From the NCBI GenBank assembly GCA_036495445.1, contig DASXMX010000210.1, positions 1 to 6,972 on the forward strand: a DNA stretch of 6,972 nucleotides, in the 5' to 3' direction. Shown in pieces: positions 5,208 to 6,972 of this stretch; position 1 is the first letter of the stretch, and each line of letters opens with the position of its first letter. The notes beneath the pieces are model-generated. The model was not told the DNA's origin, made no database searches, and saw nothing but the letters and a program-made list of their open reading frames with translations. Made by a program: the position numbers and the translations under genes. Origin of the DNA: DASXMX01 sp036495445. GTDB lineage: Bacteria > Planctomycetota > Phycisphaerae > Tepidisphaerales > Tepidisphaeraceae.

Positions 5208-6539
5208 TCACGTCCCACTTACCACCGCATTAAAATACCCCCGAACCGTCCGCGACCGCAGCGCGATCAGCACGCCGATCGGGAACGCGACGCCGAGCAC
5301 GCCCAGCACGACGCCGTAAATGATCCCAATAGGCGCGAAGGACGCCGCATTGGCGCCCGCGTAGCCGGGCATGCTGCTCATGCCCGCGTAGAGCTGGTAC
5401 ATGAGCGTTCCCACCCCAACCCCGGCCAGGATCGCCAGCGGGATCTTCGCCCACGCGTAAATCCGCAGGAGCCGCGGCCCGATGAACGAGCCGCGCAGGA
5501 CGATGACGCCAACGACGAGCAGGTAGATCGCCAACGCCGCCGAGAGAAACGCCTCGATGATCACGAGCCCCGCCACGCCCGGGTTGATGTTGAACTTCGG
5601 CATCGGCGGCGGGCCGGAGCTGATCACGTGCCCCGCCGGGCCGAGCACGAGCATGCTGCCGGTGTTGAAGTAGATCGTCACCTGCCCGCCCGGCTGGGCG
5701 AAGGCGGCCGGAACCTGGGTTCCGTTGCTAACCATCACCAACGACTGGTTCGGCTTCGACAACTCCGTTCGCAGCGATTGGATTTGGGCCGCATTGAGCG
5801 GGGTGGTGGAAGCCGCCGACTTGACCGCCGCGACGACGGAGTTCACCTGGGCCGGCGTCAATGTCGAGGAGGCTGGCGCCGCCGGGGCCGTGCCGGCACT
5901 CATTGAGAACGCAGTTGATGACTGCAAACCGCCAGTGCTCATCGAGTCCAGCCGATTCTTTGCCGAGGTCCGGACGGTGGTCGCGCCGTCGGCGGAGGTG
6001 AACACGGCATGGTCTGCGTAGACATCGACGGTCCCCTCCTCCGTCACGAACTGTGCCGGTTGGGAGCCGCCCTTGGCAAACTTGCGACTGGAGGTAATCG
6101 CCTCTCGGGTTGCCGCCCCGGTCAGGGGCGCGTCCTCGTCGCCGCCGAGGATTTCCCGGCCGTGCAAGCGGAGCATCCGGTCCAGTTCCCGGTCGTGCGG
6201 CCCGTCCAGGGCGAGCATCGACGAGACCGTGTTCACCGCCGCCCCCACTTCGCCGCCCGACAGCGGCGTGGCCGGGGCGGCCGGCGTCGCGGGCGTCGCG
6301 GCGGCCACCGGCATCGTCCGGCTCATCCGCGCGGTGACTCGCGACAGCATCAGGAACCCCCACGCGGTCATGCCGGTGCCGAGGTTCGCCATCACGCTGA
6401 GGCACCCGACGACGATCGCCATCACCCCGATCGCCGTGACAATCCCCGGCCGCCGATACGGCAGCGGCGTCGAATAGGCCAGCGCCTGCGTCGGCACCGG
6501 AATGGCCGGCGGAATCGAACCTGGGTCGAGCTGCGACAT
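5208..6539 (-). CDS. Multi-pass membrane protein of unknown function
   Basis: A 443-residue protein that I do not recognise. A proline-rich N-terminus (1-31) leads to a hydrophobic helix at about 32-53. Next comes an Ala/Pro/Thr linker (79-92, AATPATPAAPATP) and a long soluble region (about 95-318). That region includes a charged part (REITSSRKF-like, 145-155), a possible beta segment at 165-190 (VDVYADHAVFTSADG), and two similar helical stretches, LTPAQVNSVVAAVKSA (227-242) and PLNAAQIQSLRTEL (247-260). Three hydrophobic helices follow at about 321-348, 363-384 and 402-427. The start is the ATG at 6537-6539. An open frame runs on to 6611 but would be read through a repeat and adds an atypical stretch, and no clear Shine-Dalgarno helps decide. 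The soluble region is probably extracytoplasmic, as it follows one helix. It diverges from another membrane protein gene with a similar N-terminal layout. Confidence 0.8.
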   Translation of the reverse strand: MSQLDPGSIPPAIPVPTQALAYSTPLPYRRPGIVTAIGVMAIVVGCLSVMANLGTGMTAWGFLMLSRVTARMSRTMPVAAATPATPAAPATPLSGGEVGAAVNTVSSMLALDGPHDRELDRMLRLHGREILGGDEDAPLTGAATREAITSSRKFAKGGSQPAQFVTEEGTVDVYADHAVFTSADGATTVRTSAKNRLDSMSTGGLQSSTAFSMSAGTAPAAPASSTLTPAQVNSVVAAVKSAASTTPLNAAQIQSLRTELSKPNQSLVMVSNGTQVPAAFAQPGGQVTIYFNTGSMLVLGPAGHVISSGPPPMPKFNINPGVAGLVIIEAFLSAALAIYLLVVGVIVLRGSFIGPRLLRIYAWAKIPLAILAGVGVGTLMYQLYAGMSSMPGYAGANAASFAPIGIIYGVVLGVLGVAFPIGVLIALRSRTVRGYFNAVVSGT

Positions 6540-6575
6540 GCGACCGGGGATTGTAGAGCCGCGCGAGGGAATACA

Positions 6576-6598
6576 GTAGGGGCACACGGCGTGTGCCC
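6576..6598 (+). repeat. REP-like unit with a third stem type (GTAG plus hairpin)
   Basis: GTAG (6576-6579), arm GGGCACAC (6580-6587), loop GGC (6588-6590), arm GTGTGCCC (6591-6598); an 8-bp perfect stem. It lies in the divergent region between the two membrane protein genes, 36 nt upstream of the minus-strand start codon. Same layout as the other units, with a different stem core and a shorter loop. The rest of the gap (6599-6693) shows nothing I can assign firmly. Confidence 0.75.
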
Positions 6599-6693
6599 AA
6601 CCGCACCGCACGGGTTCGGTTCTTGGAAGACGGTCTGCTCCACGTAATGGGCAAATCGACAGTCGCTTGTCAGCCGTTTATTCGGGTGCTAAT

Positions 6694-6972
6694 GTGCGAA
6701 TTGACTTGGACCCGCTGAACCCACCGTCGACGCTTGCCCCGGCGCCGCTGCCCTTGCCGCCGCTGCCGCCGGCGATGGTTCCGTTTGATCCCTCGGCGGA
6801 GGAATTCCCCTACGCGCTGGACTATTACGGGACGCCTTATCTCCGAAAGCCGCCGCGGGTTTGGACCGTGTTCGTCGTGTTCGTCGTCGCGCTGGTGGCC
6901 GGGCTGGTGGCCGGCGGGATCATTCCGTTCGTCATGGTGGTCGCGCAGTTGGGCGGGCGGATCGAGAATGCC
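6694..6972 (+). CDS. Partial membrane protein of unknown function (continues beyond the window)
   Basis: An open frame of 93 codons with no stop before the window edge. Reading from GTG at 6694, it gives MRIDLDPLNPPSTLAPAPLP followed by more proline-rich sequence and an acidic/aromatic patch (EEFPYALDYYGTPYL, about 42-56). Then come basic KPPR and a strongly hydrophobic helix, VWTVFVVFVVALVAGLVAGG (61-80), running on to IIPFVMVV. The proline-rich start, a YxRxP-type motif and the first helix resemble the N-terminus of the divergent membrane protein (LDPGSIPP... PYRRPGIV), which favours the GTG start. An ATG at 6775 is the alternative. No Shine-Dalgarno is visible. The strong third-position G/C preference and lack of stops support real coding. 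No function can be assigned. Confidence 0.65.
   Translation, partial: MRIDLDPLNPPSTLAPAPLPLPPLPPAMVPFDPSAEEFPYALDYYGTPYLRKPPRVWTVFVVFVVALVAGLVAGGIIPFVMVVAQLGGRIENA

Noticed and set aside
6540..6611. Extra 24 N-terminal codons for the minus-strand membrane protein
   Set aside because: They would be read through the GTAG hairpin at 6576-6598 and give a Cys/Trp-rich stretch. Starting at 6539 gives the LDP/proline-rich N-terminus resembling the divergent gene.
6009..6647. Plus-strand open frame opposite the membrane protein gene
   Set aside because: The product is dominated by Arg, His and Gly, a typical antisense shadow, while the minus strand gives coherent transmembrane helices.
6667..6693. 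Promoter for the partial membrane gene (TTGTCA at 6667, GCTAAT at 6688)
   Set aside because: The 15-nt spacing is short, the -10 match is weak and transcription would begin beyond the likely GTG start; not strong enough to list.
6647..6718. Short plus-strand open frame (23 codons) as a small gene or leader peptide
   Set aside because: It overlaps the better-supported GTG-started frame, has no Shine-Dalgarno and shows no features beyond chance.

Overview
The window is GC-rich and gene-dense. It holds seven protein genes on both strands, separated by short intergenic gaps that are full of palindromic repeats. Nothing in it is a phylogenetic marker. The GC content, the proline/alanine-rich multi-pass membrane proteins without a recognisable family, and the types of extragenic palindrome fit Planctomycetota (a Phycisphaerae-like lineage) best, but this is an inference of modest confidence.

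Layout. Positions 1-96 are non-coding and begin with a perfect GC hairpin. Three minus-strand genes follow, listed in transcription order: a PNPOx-like flavin-binding protein (2073 to 1519), a small PIN-like DUF5615-type protein (1469 to 1101) and a PfkB-family sugar/nucleoside kinase (999 to 97). A divergent intergenic region (2074-2230) carries a perfect 27-bp inverted repeat. It leads into a plus-strand pair: a class I SAM-dependent methyltransferase (2231-2848) and a CpsB/YwqE-type PHP phosphatase (2890-3612). The phosphatase converges on a minus-strand M20-family metallopeptidase (5095 to 3731). Upstream of that lies a minus-strand multi-pass membrane protein of unknown function (6539 to 5208). 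It is divergent from a partial plus-strand membrane protein (6694 to the window end) with a similar-looking N-terminus.

How the genes relate. The methyltransferase-phosphatase pair and the PNPOx/PIN-like pair could each be co-transcribed. No pathway links all seven genes; the region looks like a patchwork of metabolic and hypothetical genes.

The most interesting content is the repeats. At 3609-3734, three complete 25-nt units and one truncated unit lie tail-to-tail between two convergent genes. Each unit is a GTAG tetranucleotide followed by an 8-bp hairpin, and the stems differ only by paired, compensatory changes. The TAG stop codons of both flanking genes come from the outermost GTAG motifs. 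Further GTRG-plus-hairpin units with other stem sequences occur at 5123-5147 and 6576-6598. This is the architecture of REP/REPIN elements mobilised by RAYT (TnpA_REP) transposases. A different repeat (1039-1105) supplies the stop codon of the PIN-like gene. No transposase, RNA gene, CRISPR array or complete mobile element is visible.
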